Shown here: piece after piece, positions 41,001-56,000 of the stretch
Layout of the letters: each line of letters starts with the position of its first letter
How positions within the stretch are numbered: position 1 is the stretch's first letter
Origin: Elysia crispata
Taxonomy: Eukaryota > Mollusca > Gastropoda > Plakobranchidae
Length of the DNA stretch: 64,000 nt
NCBI GenBank assembly: GCA_033675545.1
Contig: JAWDGP010006462.1
Span: forward strand, 901,501 to 965,500
Direction: 5' to 3'
The notes under the pieces: model-generated
What the model was told of the DNA's origin: nothing
Seen by the model: only the letters and a program-made list of their open reading frames with translations
Databases searched by the model: none
Made by a program: the position numbers and the translations under genes

Positions 41001-44000
41001 GGTAACAAATAATTTATTTCTTAAGTTGTGCTCAAGCGTTTGAAATCCAAATTTTACCAATTGAGACAAAGTGTATTCAGTCCTTTTACTTCATTTCAGG
41101 AGGTAAACAAAATAATTTACTGTATGTTATCATATCCTTTTTAAGTTTAAAAGATGATTCTTTTCCCTGATGCATTAAAATTCTTACAATTGAGGTGAAA
41201 TTATTTCTAACAAAACAAAGAGTAGAACAAGCTAAAGCTCATAATATCTGAGAGATGTTCAATTTTTTTTTTTTGCCATTTCAGATTCTCATTTTGAAGC
41301 TTCTGCGCACTGTCCTTCCCTCGTGGGATGTATACACAGAAGGTGGCAGAGTGGCAGAGCTTGTGTCTCGTCTTTTTTCTCTGCTGGGAACTATTTTGAT
41401 GGGCTGTGCTACAGATATGACCCTTACTTCACCAAGTATGCGATACACCTGCTATCTAGTCAGTCAATTGAGGAAACTAGCAAAGTTGCTTAACACAAAT
41501 ATTTCGATTCTATATGCATTTATGTGTAAGGTTAAATTTTGAGAAAAAGATATGACCCCTACAGCACTTTTTTAAGTTGGTTATAACTTTTCTGTCTAAT
41601 CAGTCTGCATAGGATGCTAGTAAAATTGCAAAAGACATGGGGATGTATGTGTTAGCTTGAATTTGAAAGAAAAAAAAAATAAAGAGATATATTTGAAAGA
41701 TCCTAAGTAATGTTCCAAAACATTTTACCTTTTCAAGCAATATCCGTGAGTTTTTCACTTAGTATATATGGAAAGCAAAGGAGCACTCTGAAAGTGGGAT
41801 TTTAATATACTTTTCTCTAACTTCTACATTTTCTTTTAAGTAATAAGTTACAATTATTTTTTTTTACATTTTTCTCTTATATGTATTATAACTAAAGCAT
41901 TTTCATAGCATCATATGACAAGGGTCTTGGAAAACTCAGAAATAACACAGTCTTATTTGTGCCTTGTTTGAATTATTCATGATGCTTATTGGAAAGAGTA
42001 ACCCATGTACATTTGTCAAATTATTCTGAAATCTTTTAGTTGAGGGCAGTGAATCTAAGCGCCATAGTGTGACAGTATCCATGACCGCTACGTATACCAG
42101 TACCATGGCAGAGGAGGTGATTGCATTGCTGCGCAGGCTGCACACTCTGCCTGTATGGAATGGTGCAATAAACAAATTCATCTCTATACAATTACCAAGC
42201 ATAATAGCTCTCCTGGCCGAAAGGAGGACACATGCGGTGAGCCTTCTAGTTGCTCTCTTCCAAGTTCATCCCCATGTTGTGCTTTAATTTTCCTGCTGTG
42301 CCTTTTTTATTTGACTGTTTCATTTTGAAATTATTTCTTGTTATACAGTTTTATATGATACATAAATGTGTACCGAATGTCTGAGTGGGAAAGATAAACT
42401 TCATTTGAATTGTTTATTTGGTGGTCCTTTCTAATAATAATTAAATGAATGAACTCTTGACATAAAAATGGTGCAGCATGAACTTTTTCATTCTCCTTGA
42501 GGTAAATAAATCCCATTTATTTGGTACCAAATGTGCAGTTAGTCAAAATTTTGCCTTGTGCATAATTTGTATGGGCTACCTCAATGATTTGTAGCAATCT
42601 CTGAGGAAAATCTTATTATTATCTTTTGAACCAGAGGCATTCCTAAAGCTAAAAAATTGTTCTTCATATATTGAAAGTTCAACTTTTTAGCTTTGAAACT
42701 GTTTATATTTCTTGACAGATTGAGAGTGAGGGAGAAAGCAGTCAGACAGCTCTGATGATGGCAGCATTGGCTGTGATTGGTGGAGTGGACTCAAGGCTAC
42801 GTCTTGGAAGCTATGTAAGACATGAAGAGCATGGTAGAGGCACAGTGTGCCGCATCACAGCCAAGGGAAGACTTCAGGTGCAATTTGCAAGCTCCGGCAA
42901 AGCAATCTTGTGTCGCCTCTCAGAGCTTGTTGGGGTATGTGGCAAGTAATTATTTAATGTCTCTTGCAGAGTGATGTCATTTTTGGAATTAAGATGATTT
43001 TTTAATTTCCATTACACCATTGAAATCATGTTTTAGAAAAGTCAAAAAAAGTATCGTCCATATATTTATAGTCATTTATTATTACAGAATCCTCATTGCC
43101 AAAAATTTTTAAAGTAGAATCAGGATTTTTTTAAAACACATTTTCACCTTTAAAAGCTTCTTGCCATGTTTTGTTTGATACAAAACTTTGAAGTCTCTAA
43201 AAGGAAAAATAAAAGAAACTTTCATTATTTTTTTGAATGATCATTATTTCTAAAAGTTTGTTAATTTATAAAACCACTGTTTGACTCAAAGGCCAGCTAA
43301 AGCTACAGCCTTAAGGAGAAAATAAAATTTTCATCTTGATCAGCTACCAGTTGTTTCTTTTTAAAATTATTTTATTTATGCAAAGGTTTTAGTTCTAGTG
43401 TGTATTTCCAAGAGCCGAAGTAATATCTGTAACGGAGAATGAACCTGGAATCAAAAGTTATTCAGCTTTGTATTTTTTACTTAAATATTGATTTTATGAT
43501 GAATCTGCAGATCCCACTGATTGATTTCCATGTGGAAAAAATGCCTTTGACTGAGGGAACCCTCATTAATTGGGCAGTTCTGTGCAGCTTGGCCTGTTCA
43601 GCAGTCCGCACCGATAGAGATAAGGATGCATCTCCTCGGGCCCCATTGGCAACCAGTACTGGGAGCATTGATGCATTGGGTAATTGAAAATAAAGGATGT
43701 GCTAAAGAAACAACTTTGGAAATTCAGGCAGAGGAGTTGTGATGTTTCATGCCTAAATAAGATCAGACAGCACAATCTGCTTTTTTATGAGTAACTCGTA
43801 GTACATGAAACAAATTTTTTTTTAGCATCATACTTTAATTCTCTTCTTATCTAACAAAGAAGTGGTAAGAAACTGGTAGCTATATTAGAAACCAAACAAA
43901 TAAAGTGTTCACAATATCAACCGGTCAAGATTGAAATGTTTAAAATCAATATTAAAAAAAATAGTGTAATGATACAAAACTTCATATTTTAGACAATGTC

Positions 44001-47000
44001 GCTGTACATGTATTATGTCAAATGTCTTGAGGGGATTGAGCAAGGTTTCGCCAACTTTCACCCAGACTTGTTAAGATTTAACATAAGGAATTACACATCT
44101 ATGTTTTTAATAACCAAATTTTTCTTCTTTGAGTTTCTATGTTGAACACCATTTTCTTTTATGAACTATGAAAATCTTGTCTTTTTCTTTAGTTAATTTT
44201 TTTTTTAATAAAACAGGCAACCATCTGACATTCAAAGAGTTACGCAAGCAATATATTCGCCTATGTCTGCTGCAAGCCACAGCAAAGCTATTCAGCCACC
44301 AAGATGTATTAAGACAAATCTTGTCCCAGCACATTCCTTCAGATCTTTCTGCGGCTTCCCTGGCTGCTGCTAGCTCTGCCACCTCTGATGTATTAGAGCA
44401 CATTGGCAGTGGCTCTGGTGAGGCAAGAAGTTCTGTTAACGGTTGCACAGGTGGCACTGGTGCTGTTGTACTTGGGAATGGAAGTGATAATGCTGTTGGG
44501 GGTGAAGATGATGGAGCTGCTGGTGATGGACCTGCGAAGGTGACTCTGTTGCAGCAGTTGTTGATGACATCTACCCAGCCATCGCCTTTGAAAGCAGTTT
44601 TCTCTGTAGATGAGATGGAGGTGAACCTTTCATATTTTTGAAGTAGATGAAAATTTCTTTTTTTTTAATCTATTTTTTTTGTAGCTAGTAAGTTGGTTTT
44701 TAAGACAATAGATCTCTTTGGAGGGCAGGGCTCTATCTCTTGCAATGATGATTACTTTGAGAAGGAACACTTGGCAAGTTTCTGCTAAGATCTTAGGCAC
44801 TATGAGCTGATATTTCTAGCCTGTTTACTTGAGCTTTATGCAAGTTTTGAAATTGAAGAAAGTGAAAGATTTTTTAGTTCATGAATTGGTACTCACTAAG
44901 AATTGTTTTCTTTTTTTTTTTTTTTGACACTTGTCTAATAGAGTATTTCTAAAAATTATTTTTCATTGTCTCAATATCTATGATCTTAAATATTCAAACA
45001 GCAACTGTATTTATTTTTTGTATTGATAAACTTAAGTCATTACAAAAATCATTAAAATGAGAAATAAAAGAAATTAAATTTGGTTTATTCACTAGCATAA
45101 AGCTCTTGTTACTGTTTTGATTACTGTCATACTATAACTTTATGTATTGTGAAATTCTCTGAAGATCTCTTAACTCTGCAAGAATCTCAGTATTTAAAAA
45201 AAAATTATTTTTAGGGGGGCTAAAATTAATTACTTCCCCTTGAATATTAAGGTCTGAATAGAAAACAAGCCTAAAAATCACAAGAGAACTCTTGCACCAA
45301 AATTTTAAAAATAGGTAAATGGTAATCATTTTGAAAAAACTTATATAAAGTCACGTTTTAATGGGGTTCATGAGAGAATTCCTTGTCTATGGCTGGGCGC
45401 AGGGAAATCTCTCTATTCCATAGCAAGCCAATAATTGAAATCTTGGAACTTTGTATCTTTCTTACCAGGCGGCTGCCCTGGCAGCTTGTCAGCATTTGAC
45501 AGCAGAACTAGGGCAGGCCCAAGTGGACCTCGGACTGGATGATAGCTCTGATGAAGATGAGGAAGGAAATGACTTAGAGGAGGGAGAGATAGTAGGAGAT
45601 GATGCAGAGGATGATTTTCAGCTAGCTCAAACAAAACACAGAGGAGCAAAAGCCACAGCAGCAGCATCTTCCTCTGGAGGGGATGTAGCCTCTGGCATGA
45701 GCTGGGGTGCCTCAGGTAGGCAAACATACAGATGTTATTGGTTTACAAATCTCTTTTACAATCTTTTTTTCTACAAGAAGTGAGTTTTGATGATAATATC
45801 TGCTTCTGTATATCAAAACATTGAAGTCTGGTAAATCAGTCCTTTTTTTTCTGGTCCATCAAATCAGATTCTTTTCATCTCTCAAACACAATTGATCAAG
45901 ATAATATTCATGCTTAAATGTGAGCTGCTCTAAAATTTTTGTTTTTATTACATATAAAGTAATAAATGATAATATAGATATTATTTTTCTAAGCTCTAAG
46001 CGTGGCCTGACATTGAAAGGGGAACTTCCTCATTAGGAGTTTGTAAAATTGTCAATTTGGATGATGATGCCTTATTCAAATTTTTTGCTGGTAAATTTGG
46101 ATGGTAATGTGCAGAAATGTTATGCATGACGTCAGGACCTAACAAATTTTCCCTCAAGTTTTCACTCAAGTATGCCTAATTTTCTTTACAAATGAGAATA
46201 AACTCAAGCAAAGGGATCAGTTCAAATACTTGTGTATTTTAATATCAAGCGATAGTCGCAACAACACAAAAATGGAACCAAGAAAAGGGTAACCAAAAAT
46301 GACTTTCTAGAGAATGAAGTAGGTCCTAACAAAAAAATACATCTCCATCCACACAATAAAAAGATTTCTGGAGTGCTGTATTGAATCCATCCTGATTTAC
46401 GGATGCAAGGCATTGACAATTTTAAAATGCTACAGAAGAAACTGTAGGCAACAAATGTGGTTCCTATGGAGGAAGCTACAAATCTCATGGATTGCAAAGA
46501 AGTCAAACAAAAATGTTACAAGAAGCTGACACAACAAGATCACGAAAAAATTGAATTCGTAAATGCAAGGCAATCTTTTTTTGGCCATGTGATGAGAAGA
46601 GAGAAACTGGAGCATTTGTGACAACTGAAATTATTGAAGGAAAACAGCCAGCAAAGATGTTGGATGGACTAACAAAGTGACTAAACGTAGGACGAGTGAT
46701 ATGTACTAGTAGCAACGAGGGATCCAGATGCGTGGAAGGACATGATCGTCTATGCTAAGAGGCAGGACACCTAGTTGATCGACTGATACCTTATTCAAGT
46801 AGCTGAATGAATAAATAATGAAATGGATTTCATATGTAAAACTTAATGCTGCAAGCCGGTCCAACTTGACAAAATATAATTCATTTAGGTCACCTCTCAA
46901 AGATTTGAAAAATTGTTTTTGATGAAGATACTTTCAATAAGCATGCTAATTTTACTTACAAAATAATATGGCCATGAAAATTGTCATGCTTTTATGTTCC

Positions 47001-50000
47001 TATTGAAATCTTGATACCCTAGGGTACATAAAAGGGATTTTGTGTGAACTAAATACAATTAATTTTTTATGCTTTTCAGGTGGGAACAGTGGTAGTGCAG
47101 ATGGTCAATCTTCCATTCTGTCAGTGTTGAAAAAATTCAGAAAGCTGAAGGTGCCCACATTTCTACCTCCATCACCTATTGTGGGACAATTAATGGAAAT
47201 GGGATTCTCCAGGCGTAGAGTGGAGACTGCTGTCAAGGCTTTGAGTGAGTTTTCCAGCTGTACTTTTTTTTGCAGTGGAATTAATATCGTGTCAAAAAAT
47301 AGAATGTTCTGACAAATAATTGGTTTATTGCACCCATTTTGTACCATCTAAGGATATGAGAATTTGAATTTGAGATTAATGCTTTTTGACATTTTACATT
47401 GACAAGTTCTATTTTACTGGATTGTTTGTTGTTTTGTTTTAAAAATTCTTTTCTGCCTTCACTTTTCTTCTGCAGGTGGTAGCAGTAGTGTTTTGACTGA
47501 CAGTGCTGATACCCCGACAGTGGAAGCACTAGTGAGCTGGCTGCTGGAGCATCCTGCACCAGATAATGATGACTCAGATACAGATCTGGCATCTTCAGAA
47601 GAGGCCTACTCTGACTCAGACTCATACTCTGATGGCTATGATGAGTACAAAGGTCTTGATGTGAGTAATTCAAGATGAGTCACTTTTATCATTAGTACAT
47701 TTTTAAGTAACAATTTTAAAAAAAAAATTTGGACATCCAAAAATTTGTTTTTTTTATGTGATCCCTGTAAGACATAGACAAAACTATGAGCTATGTAAGA
47801 TCTTATTATTTTATTATGTATTTTTAGTGACTGGTGAAACCAAATTGTACAAAATATGAAAATGTGATGTCAAGAAACAGCTCACATTTGAAACAAGAAA
47901 ACAAATGTTACTGACTTACATGCCCTTGCTGTATACTGTTTACGGTTTTTTCTTTATGTCTTTTTGGATCCTTTTTTACTAAAGCATCCTCTTTATTGTA
48001 AAATAAGAAATGGGAATGGTGAAAAAAAATTGCTATGTCAACAAGGTTTTGAAGTTCTTCCTGAATATTTCTGTTTCAGAGACAATATTGGATAGAACTG
48101 CATTAGTGTTTGAGATATTCCAGGAAATTGTTTGTAACGATAAAGACTTGAGAGACTTAGGGATATCTAATATAAACCTTAGGGCTAGATCTTCATTCAA
48201 AGTGGTAAGCCTCAAGATCTTCAAACCCTTAATATACTCATACACATAGAACTGACATTGCATTCATCTTCCAGCACCCAACCCAAGACTCTTTGCTGAT
48301 GCCCTGTGGTTCTGAGTTCAAGAAACGTAGTGACTTTGCTAACACAGATGATTATGCTATCTATGTGAGGCAAAAGATCCAAATTGGAATGATGGTCAGA
48401 TGCTGTCGAACTTATGAAGAAGTGCATCAGGGGGACATAGGGAAGGTGACAAAGGTAAAGGGACAGTATTTCATTCTATTATAGGTTAGACTGATTTTTT
48501 TTTACTTTTTTCTAGAGTTTTCTTTTTTCCAAGCTCTTATGAAACTTTATAACATTAGGGAAGAATATTTTCATGTTTCAACAGAAAAGAAAACTGTTTT
48601 TGATAGATAGAACTGACAACTGCTAATTTATCATTATTATTCCCACTCAAATGTTATCTTAAACATATGTATCAAACACATTTTTAAAAACAAAGCATTT
48701 CGTCCCTTTTTCTTTCTTATTTATTATTTAATGGAAGTATTTATCAGATATTATTGTTGACTTTATTTTTTTTTTCTTCAATGCCATTAGTTGGACCAAG
48801 ATGGGCTCCATGAGCTCAATATCCAGGCTCACTGGCAAAGAAAAGGAGGAACCTACTGGGTTAGATATATCCATGTAGAGATCCTGGGTCTTCCTAACAC
48901 TGCAACAGGTTTGTAAACTGAATATTTTATAGGGAACAAAGTAGATTACAGAGTGTGCATTGAGATTTTCGAAGAAAAGTAAGCTTTTTGACAGTGAACA
49001 TGTGCCAACATATGATTAATATTAATAGAGCTAATTTTTTTTAACTGTAAGAATTACTTAAACATACATATTTTTTTTTCTTTTAAGTATCTACAATTGC
49101 ATGAGTTTCTTGGAACTAAAAGAAAAGAAATAAAGTACATAAGTTTTCTTGATCCTTCTTTAATGATGGAATCCAAGATAGAATATTCACACTTTTTTAA
49201 CTTTTGCAACAACAGATAATGGTCAGATTATCAAGGTGGGAGACAAGGTGCGTGTAAAGCCTTCTGTGAAGAAACCAACTTACAAATGGGGATCCGTCAC
49301 CCATGCTAGCATTGGAACAGTAACTGGTGAGGAACTGTGGATTTTTTTTTCTTTCTTCCTAAATATTATTTCAAAAACAAGTTACTGACAGTGGGTAATT
49401 TTCTTGAAAATACTTACAAAGTTATAAAATCCTTATTTTTTTTTTGTGTTAAACTTACTGTGCCAATGCATGGTTTAGAGGAATCTACATCAATACTAAT
49501 TCCTATTTTTTAGGCATAATGATGAACGGACAAGATATAACTGTGGACTTCCCTCAGCAAGCTCACTGGACTGGTGTGATCTCTGAGATGGAACTTGTTC
49601 CCAGCACTCATCCCATGATTTCGTAAGACTTTCCCCTTCCCCCATCGCCTTGCCTTGCTTTTTCTTTAACTTTTAAAAGCTGTTCATGTTTAAATAAAAA
49701 ATAGGGTATTTATCAAAAGAGAATCTCTACAATTTTTTTTGGGCAAAAAGGACTCACAATCTGTTTTCTCCTCCTCATGTTGACAGCTGCAAAAAATGCC
49801 TCATGAACCCTATCAGTGGACCAAGATTTCACTGTCAAACTTGTGAAGACTTTGACTTGTGCGAGAGCTGTTTTAAGATTTGCAGATCTCACAAGCACCC
49901 ATTCAACAGGATACAGGAACCAGGTAAAAACAGTCATTCCTCTACTCCTTTGATACCTTGCAAAGCAATGCTCTTCCCTTCCTAACTAAACAAAGGAAAA

Positions 50001-53000
50001 AAGAAATAAAAATAAAAATACAATGACAGCAGTATGAGAAGCAATATAAAAAAGCAACTAATTCAGTAACTATTATGTTACTAACTATTATTATGAAATT
50101 GATAAAATAAAAATCAATTAACTTTGCCATCAAAATGAAGTTACTTATCATGTAAATTCAGTTGCATTTCTACCTCTCACATGCTGCTTGATTTTATGCT
50201 TATGTTAAGTTGTTTGTTTTGTTTTTTTGTTAAAAAGAGACACGTCAATGTTCTTTTTAAATCTAATTAAGTGTACAATGTTACCAAGAATTTATGTATT
50301 CTACGGGGGATTTCTTTGATACATTCATCTTTAAAACATTCATAATTTTCTAACATTTAAGGGCTCTAGAAACTAATGTTTTACTGTTAGAAACCAGTTT
50401 TGAAGTGTGTATATATATATAAATGAGAGGAAACAGAAAAATAAAGTGTAACTCAAGTTACAGTGAGAGAATTTTCTTTAGCGACAGGTAAGCTCAGAAG
50501 TAAGAAAACTAAGTACTTAGCAATGATAATCAAAGGTATATCAGTCATTAACTGAGACTTTGTTCAAACCTTGAATGAAAAAATTTTTATTTGAATAATT
50601 TTGTTTCACAGGCGGAGATCCATGCTTTGCAGGAAAACCAGGCAGGCACAACAGAGTGCAAGCATCACAAACTCCAAAAGGTTCAACAGTGAGTAACTGG
50701 CAAGCCTGTGTAAAGAGTTTGACAGTGTCATCAAGAAAAGACCAAGCCCAAAATCTGATAGATGGACAAGGACATTTCTGGCAAAGCCAAGGAACACAGG
50801 GCAAAGTAAGACCCAAGTCTATCATCTAAATTTTCTTCTTAAAAGTTGATGCAAATTTATCACAGCCAAAACTTCTTTTTCCTATATAAAAAGGATAATA
50901 AAATGTGCCTTATAAGTTGTTCTTCAGAGGATTGATTGCTTGAGGATATTGCTTGGCCAGAATGACCTGAGAACAGTTTTCCATTCTTTTTGTGCATTAT
51001 TAAGTAAGCCTTCTTTCAGTCAAGTAAGGTATTAAATCAGGAAAAAGCATTTACCATCCTCAATTTATGGCCAAACAAAAAAATCGTGGCTAATCATTTA
51101 ATTGTTATGTACATCTATTATTCTTTTATTTTGTTTTATCTTTGGGTAGTTGATAAGACATTTGAGAAGGCATCAAGACACCATATGTATTGTTAGCTAC
51201 ACTGTTACAGATTGCTGTTGATTTATGTTGTATTGTCATACCTGTCTACAAACAAAAGAGCTGTTTGAGCAGTATGTTAAAGATTTCACAGTCTGAAATT
51301 AGACAAGAGGATGCGCAGTGGTCAAACAGCTCTTTTTTTCTGGTTAATTTTTGTCCTTTATTTATTATTGTAATTCGGTTTTATTACTATGATGTTGGAT
51401 AAATTGATGCTTTGCTGATTTTAAGACAGATAATCTTTTAAGGTGGCCTTTATATGTTTTTAATATTATTAGTTATATTATTTGATTGATGGTTAATATG
51501 AATTTAAGTATCAAATAAAAATATGCAGTACTCTCCGTTTAATCTGGTCCACTTTATATATTTTCTTTTTACTTTTAAGCACTGGATTCGCCTTGAGATG
51601 CAACCAGATATGGTAATATCAAAACTAGTCATGCGGGTGGATCCTAATGACTCAAGCTACATACCCTCTTTGCTGGTTATCAGTGGCGGTGACTCTGTGC
51701 TCAGCCTTAAGGAAATCAAATCTGTTCACACCCCGCCTAATGAAGCACTGGTCACTCTTTTGCAAGATATGACAGAGGTGAGAGGATCATACATCAGAAA
51801 GTGTATTGTGCATTCATCTACGCATTTTGTCCAATAAGTTATAGAGTAAAATAAAAAAAAATTGTAAAATACATTGAAAACAAAAGGTCTGTTAGAAGGC
51901 CATTTGACCAGTAGAAAAAATACCTTTTTAATTTTTTTTTAATTCAAGAGGCAAAGCAAACCATATCAGTTTCTTAGTGTTCATATGGAGATTATGTTCT
52001 CTAAAGCTCAGGATCATATAGAGGGACCAAAGGATTTTACAAACAATTAATAACGCCTCACATTGGTGCTTGTACACCTTTTGAGAAATTCAATATTTTG
52101 AGTAAGTTTGAGTTCATGGCCATAAGCTTAACAATTTTTTTTTCATTTTATCATTGCCTTCAGACCTAAAACAAATATCACAAAGGTTCAATTCTTTTTA
52201 ATTTTTTTATGACTTTGAACTTTCGGGACTAAAATTACTAGATGTAATCATTTTTATTTTTTTTTCATAGTGTTTTGAGCAAAGAGGCTGTATGCTTCTC
52301 CCAATATGACCTATTACCCACTTACTTCCTTCAATGAAATTTTTTTTGTCTGTGAGAGTTATTGGCAATACATGACCCTCAAAAAAGACCTTTAATTAAG
52401 ATAAAAATCAATAAGCAGGCAGTCATAGTTGAGAAAGATAGATCACTTTGAGTTACAATGGAAAAAATATTCTCTATAAATAATATGAGGACAATTATGA
52501 TTTACATATTGAAATATTTTACCTTTTTCTTGTTTTCACATTCTTCTAGGTAAGTTGAATAATTAGGTATTTATGCTTGTAATTTTTTCTTTTAATTTGC
52601 AGTACTATCGCATCGTAGAGATTAGCATCCGACAATGCAGAAGCAGCGGCATTGATTGTAAAATCCATGGATTATCTGTGGTATCACGCGTCCGCAGCGA
52701 TGATGACTACATTCCTACTACATTCTCCATCTTAGCCCAGGATAAAGAAGGGGAAGATGAAGAGGAAGGATCAGGGCATGGGGGCACTGCACGTTCAGGG
52801 GGTCACTCGAATGTACTGCGGGGCAAGAAAGGGAAGGGGGTTGCTGGCAAGGACATCCAGACATATGTTTTTGTGTGGGGTCTCAATGACAAGGATCAGT
52901 TGGGAGGGCCTAAAGGCTCAAAGGTAGTGTTTTCTTTATTTATTGGTCTTTCTTTATGTTAGAATTCCTGAATTTCTTTTTTTTTTTTTTTTAATTTAGA

Positions 53001-56000
53001 TTCAAGCAGCTTTACTCAACAAAATTATTTGTCATATAGAGTAAAAGTAAACTTGAGCAAACTTAATGAAACTCAAAAAAATAATTTGTAAACAATAATC
53101 ACTACTATTTGGTTTTGAATAATTATGGTTTTTGGTAAGGGTTATTTTATCCAAGCCTGTAATATAGTGCACTTTGTTTGCTAATATTTCAGTTGTCTTG
53201 AGCACAAGTACCTGTTAGGTGCAACAGGCTTTTTCCATTTGTGTTAGGAGAAAATCTTACCTTGACTGGATTTAATCTTTTAAATTTTGCTGAAGCTTGT
53301 TAAAATGGCAGACAGTTTGCTATTATTTCCATTGTCTTTAGTGAAAGCAGCTGATAAGTGGTGTATTTTTGTGCAAAAAATGTATTATCGCGTTTGATTC
53401 CACAGTTTTATAAATATGTCAGATTGCATCTAACAGTGTTTAATTCAGCTTTTAGGAACATCTTAACTCCATTTCTTTCTTATTTTGGTATTATATAAGC
53501 CCTGATTTCAGAGTCATCCAACTTTTCTTAAGTATTGATGCCTCTGCTGTGTATTGACATTAGCACCCTTAAGTTGGACTAACACCATATATTAGATGGG
53601 GGATATTTTAACCTGTCGTGCAAAAAAAATTTCTCCTCTTACAGATAAAGATGCCAATGTTAAATGAGGCTCTTTCAACATTAAACTGCATTCAGATAGC
53701 AGGTGGATCTAAAAGTCTTTTCTGTGGTAAGATCTTACTTTAACTTGATAAAAATATGTTGCAAGGACACTATGGATGATATTCAAAATGTATCTTAGCT
53801 TTTGTAAATAATGTATTTTTTTATGGTTTGTATGATGGCAATTGTATTTGCATATAAAACTAGAGAAGGAGAATAATTATTATTGCCACCAGAAGGTTTC
53901 ACTATCTATAGCATACCATCATTACTATGAAGATGTCATAACTGTTTACCATGTTTACCTGCACTTTACCTCTTTTCCTTTTTTTGTTGTTATGCCTTGC
54001 AACTGTATACCAAGCTCTATTGTGACATTCAACTTTTACCTCCCTTTGCCCCTAAAGATAAAAAAATTCTCTTAATATTTGTCAATTTTTTTTCACAGTT
54101 ACCCAAGATGGAAAGTTATTTGCTTGTGGTGAGGGCACTAACGGCAGACTTGGCCTGGGCACAGTCAGTGGCAACATCTCAGTGCCCAGGCAGCTGATCA
54201 GCCTGGCCCAGTATGTCATCAAGAAGGTAGCTGTGCACTCTGGGGGACGGCATGCCTTAGCACTCAGTATTGATGGCAAGGTGTTTGCCTGGGGAGAAGG
54301 CGATGATGGAAAGCTGGGCTTGTCCAGTCGTATGTGAGTACTATCTTTATCCTCATTTGTGGAATATTGTCTTGCCTGAGAAGCAGAATATAAATGAGAA
54401 CTTTTTGTCCCCCTTTTTTTTTAATGTGCAAAATAATATCATGCTATTTTCGTACTTGTGTTTGCTATTGTGAGCTTTATTCAGTTTGCTAGTTTTTTTT
54501 TTTTACCATTACAAATACAGAAGTATCTGCAGATATCCCAAAGTTGTGAGAGTCATCAGCAAACAAGACAGAGAAAGGGATAGCAATATTAATGGAAAAA
54601 ATGTTTTGAAAATCAGCTTCCTTCTTCTGTCTATATATTTAAATATTTATTCTGTCTATATATATATATATATATATATATGTAAAGATCATAAAGTGTT
54701 GTTTCTTTTTGTATACTTGCTTTTAGGAATTGTGATACTCCCAAGCTGCTTGAAGCTCTCAAATCAAAGCGTGTGCGTGATATTGCTTGTGGAAGCTCTC
54801 ACAGTGCTGCAATTATCTCTAATGGTGACCTTTATACATGGGGCCTTGGAGACTATGGCAGACTTGGCCATGGTGACAACACTACACAACTTAAACCAAA
54901 ACAGGTAAGATTAAGAGAGAATGTCACAAAAGAAATACAGTTAGGTTTGAAACATAATATAAATAATAATATTGAAATCTATCCAAATATCTCTTCCTTC
55001 TTCAAAACCCCAACCTAAAATTTCATCATTCATACTTTGCAGGTTTTAGCCTTGGCAGGCCAACGTGTTGTACAGATAGCTTGTGGGAGCCGAGATGCCC
55101 AAACATTGGCTCTAACCGATGAGGGGGTTGTCTACTCCTGGGGAGACGGTGACTTTGGAAAGCTGGGTCGTGGAGGCAGTGAAGGCTGCAATGTTCCTCA
55201 TCCAGTGGAGAGGCTCACAGGACAGGGTGTTATACAGATTGAGTGCGGAGCTCAGTTCTCTCTGGCGCTCACCAAGATTGGACAAGTGTGGACATGGTAG
55301 GTCCTGAGTTATGGCCAAACTCTTAAGGATAAGGAGTGCTGGCATTTGGCATTTTCTCATGTAATTGAATTTTTAGAAATGAGTTTTAGCTCTCAGTCAG
55401 AGGACTAAATTGCTGTGTGTCCCAAAAAAAATATACAGTAATTTAAACTTTCACAAGTGGTACTGGTTTCATAGTTTTGTGAAAAAGTCCATGGTAAGTT
55501 TAAAGATTATATTCATAAATATCAGTATGCTGTGTTTTAATCTTTGAAAATTATATCTTGCTGTATTCTTTAGTTGCTAAAAAATAGATGTCAGAAGTGT
55601 TTTTTGAAAATCTGAACAAGAACAGAATGAAATCACATTGGAAGGTCTTCAGCTGTGAAAGATCATTTTGCTTTGTTGTTGGATTTTTCCAGGGGCAAAG
55701 GTGATTACTTCCGTTTGGGTCATGGCACAGATGCACATGTTCGCAAGCCTCAGCTGGTAGAGGCATTGAAAGGCAAAAAGATTGTGCATGTATCTGTTGG
55801 TGCTTTGCATTGCCTTGCTGTAACAGACACTGGACAGGTAGGTTTTACTGTCTCATCTAATACAACTCAATCATTCCCTCCTGGTCGAGGAAGCTTACTA
55901 TTCTCATGTATTTTACAAATGTTATAAACTGATGGGGAGATAGATCATACTTAGTGGCTCAATTTAAAATCCTAAAACTATACATTCATTTTTATCGTTG

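Noticed and set aside
46222-46900. Several minus-strand frames of 64-94 codons in intron 42
   Set aside because: They are antisense to the LINE remnant on the + strand, whose motifs appear only in the plus orientation.
47281-47673. Minus-strand 130-codon frame
   Set aside because: Antisense shadow of exon 44. The plus strand has the conserved UBA-like sequence and correct splice sites.
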